Shown piece after piece: positions 62,931-64,000 of a DNA stretch of 64,000 nucleotides (its first letter is position 1; every line of letters begins with the position of its first letter). This stretch comes from JAPOXR01 sp965199765 (GTDB taxonomy: Bacteria; Pseudomonadota; Alphaproteobacteria; Rhodobacterales; Rhodobacteraceae). The notes beneath the pieces were generated by a model. The model was given only the letters and a program-made list of their open reading frames with translations. It did no database searches and was not told where the DNA came from. The position numbers and the translations under genes were made by a program. The stretch covers positions 1,473,263-1,537,262 of the forward strand of contig CBDATC010000001.1 of the NCBI GenBank assembly GCA_965199765.1. The letters run 5' to 3'.

Positions 62931-63914
62931 ATGATATTTAGAAGAAAAAGCCATCCAATAGCAGGTCTATCGAAGGCAAAATTCGTGGAAAAAATCATGT
63001 TCGCCGCGGCGATAACCGCGAGTAGTTCCGCCTTTTCAGTGGCGGCGAGCATGCATGGAGTCGAGGAGAAGGTAAGACCTGCTGTGGTTGATGTTTTCGT
63101 CGAATTCAAGAAGCCGGAAGCGCCCGAGCCTATAGATTACGTCGTCGGCAATCCAATAGATGAAAATCTGTGCTGCTATAAGGATTCCTGCATCGCTTGC
63201 GATTGGAAAGTGATCCCGTCTGTGAAGGGTATTTTGTGGCCAGTCGAAAATCACGAATCAGAAATCCGGTTCGGTGCAGGCCTAGTCATCGATGAGCGCG
63301 GTTACATCCTGACCAGCTCGGATTTAATTGAAAACGCTGTATCGTTAAAAGTGGAATCATCCAGCAACAAAATCCATCTTGATGCCAGAATTGTCGGAAC
63401 CGATCAGGAGAGCGGCCTTGCTGTCATAAAGGTCGATGCGGACGAGCCGCTACCGGCACTTGAGTTCGCCGACAACGATGCTGTCAACGTCGGCGACAGC
63501 GTGTTCGTATTAGGCAACCCGTTCGGAATTGGATTTTCCCTTGCAAAAGGGATCATTTCTGCCCGTGGCCAGACGCTCAACCGCCGCCCGCGTCACTTCA
63601 TTGAAATTGAATCCGAAGTGAATGCAGCAAGTGCTGGTGGGCCAGTCTTCGACGGCGAAGCAAGAATTGTCGGAGTGGAACAATCGCACGTCAAGGTCCA
63701 GTCCAGAAACGGCGAATTTGTCTCGACTTCTCGGTATGCTGCGCCACGTATTGCGTCCGAAGTCGTAGAGAAGATCATTGAGGACGATTGGCTGGAGCAG
63801 TTCTCCATTAATTGGATGGATCTACTCGAGTTCGAGAATTCCTTCGGAGTCGGGCATTACTCCGTTATTGATTGGGCTAACGAAATCATCGATCACAGCA
63901 GCATTGGCTGTTGA
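62931..63914 (+). CDS. HtrA-like pseudoprotease with all three catalytic residues replaced
   Basis: 327-aa secreted or membrane-anchored protein (hydrophobic IMFAAAITASSSAFSVAAS). Residues about 110-270 align closely with the protease domain of the adjacent DegP (GAGLVIDERGYILTS, DADEPLPALEFADND, VLGNPFGIGFSLAKGIISARGQTL). The catalytic His is Asp131 (TSSDLI), Asp is Gly162 (QESGLAV) and Ser is Ala235 (NAASAGGPVF). There are no PDZ domains. A Cys-rich insertion (LCCYKDSCIACDW) sits before the core. The frame is fully open with a good ribosome site, so a structural or binding role is likelier than decay. Confidence 0.9.
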   Translation: MIFRRKSHPIAGLSKAKFVEKIMFAAAITASSSAFSVAASMHGVEEKVRPAVVDVFVEFKKPEAPEPIDYVVGNPIDENLCCYKDSCIACDWKVIPSVKGILWPVENHESEIRFGAGLVIDERGYILTSSDLIENAVSLKVESSSNKIHLDARIVGTDQESGLAVIKVDADEPLPALEFADNDAVNVGDSVFVLGNPFGIGFSLAKGIISARGQTLNRRPRHFIEIESEVNAASAGGPVFDGEARIVGVEQSHVKVQSRNGEFVSTSRYAAPRIASEVVEKIIEDDWLEQFSINWMDLLEFENSFGVGHYSVIDWANEIIDHSSIGC

Positions 63915-63948
63915 GAGCCAAGAGCCAAATCGCATTTGAATTGTGAGT

Positions 63949-63970
63949 GCGGCCCGCATTAGCAGGCCGC
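63949..63970. terminator. GC-rich hairpin after the pseudoprotease gene
   Basis: GCGGCC and GGCCGC pair around a 10-nt loop, 35 bp after the stop codon. No T-run follows on the plus strand, so terminator function is uncertain. Confidence 0.35.
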
Positions 63971-64000
63971 GCTGCAAAAACGAAAATCAACCGATGCCTC

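Overview
The window looks like the chromosome of an alphaproteobacterium, probably of the Hyphomicrobiales (Rhizobiales) type. The evidence is a set of lineage-typical genes and gene orders: small basic ORF-murA-DUF2948-hisD-UPF0262-LMW phosphatase; secG-pyrG; hflK-hflC-DUF2065-degP; a DUF2842 gene behind purA; PhaR; an NDUFS4-like complex I subunit; and an extended acyl-CoA dehydrogenase that resembles methylsuccinyl-CoA dehydrogenase of the ethylmalonyl-CoA pathway. Many broken genes (transposases, an IclR regulator, a ParDE pair, a truncated Rpn copy) point to ongoing genome erosion around mobile DNA. LAYOUT. 0.1-3.6 kb: mcd, a class III sirtuin and an ADP-ribosylglycohydrolase homologue that lacks two metal-binding aspartates. 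3.8-8.5 kb: phosphonate catabolism, with phnA and phnY overlapping and a convergent phosphonate monoester hydrolase-like sulfatase-fold enzyme. 8.9-11.2 kb: an Rpn/PD-(D/E)XK nuclease gene plus a 5'-truncated tandem copy, both with long Gly-Lys/Arg-Ala-Glu repeats. 11.4-18.9 kb: complex I subunit, tRNA-Arg(TCT), then a giant 2152-residue protein that joins a transglutaminase-like domain, DUF4011, an SF1 helicase, a Vsr-like nuclease and a second, PIF1-type helicase. This is the best candidate for an undescribed (probably defence) system. 19.1-23.0 kb: a three-gene catabolic block (enol-lactonase, Zn alcohol dehydrogenase, enolase-superfamily protein) lying between two IS256-type ends. 23.4-32.1 kb: a gamma-glutamyltransferase plus peptide ABC transporter operon, visibly more GC-rich, split by an ISAs1-family element with a 10-bp target duplication and preceded by a decayed IclR gene. 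32.2-33.8 kb: ISNCY-type transposase pseudogene and broken ParDE. 34.0-36.2 kb: Tet-like MFS pump and EamA transporter. 36.7-40.8 kb: conserved murA-hisD housekeeping cluster. 41.0-45.5 kb: IS256 C-terminal fragment, phaR, hydratase, glutamine amidotransferase, phosphonate-type binding protein, TerB-like protein. 45.6-47.9 kb: DUF2842, purA, M48 lipoprotein. 48.2-48.5 kb: Rpn-type remnant. 49.1-52.0 kb: secG, pyrG, thiamine pyrophosphokinase. 52.0-56.0 kb: HTH fragment, FAH-family protein, DenD-like dehydrogenase, persulfide dioxygenase-like MBL protein. 56.6-63.9 kb: rpiA, gor, hflKC, DUF2065, degP, and a DegP paralogue that has lost all three catalytic residues. HOW THEY WORK TOGETHER. The core genes cover C2 assimilation and PHB control (mcd, phaR), nucleotide, histidine, thiamine and peptidoglycan synthesis, redox (gor, MBL) and membrane/periplasmic protein quality control (hflKC, degP, M48). 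The accessory genes scavenge organophosphonates and gamma-glutamyl or other peptides, or defend against mobile DNA. Coordinates and residues were read by eye; family assignments come from motif recognition without database searches.
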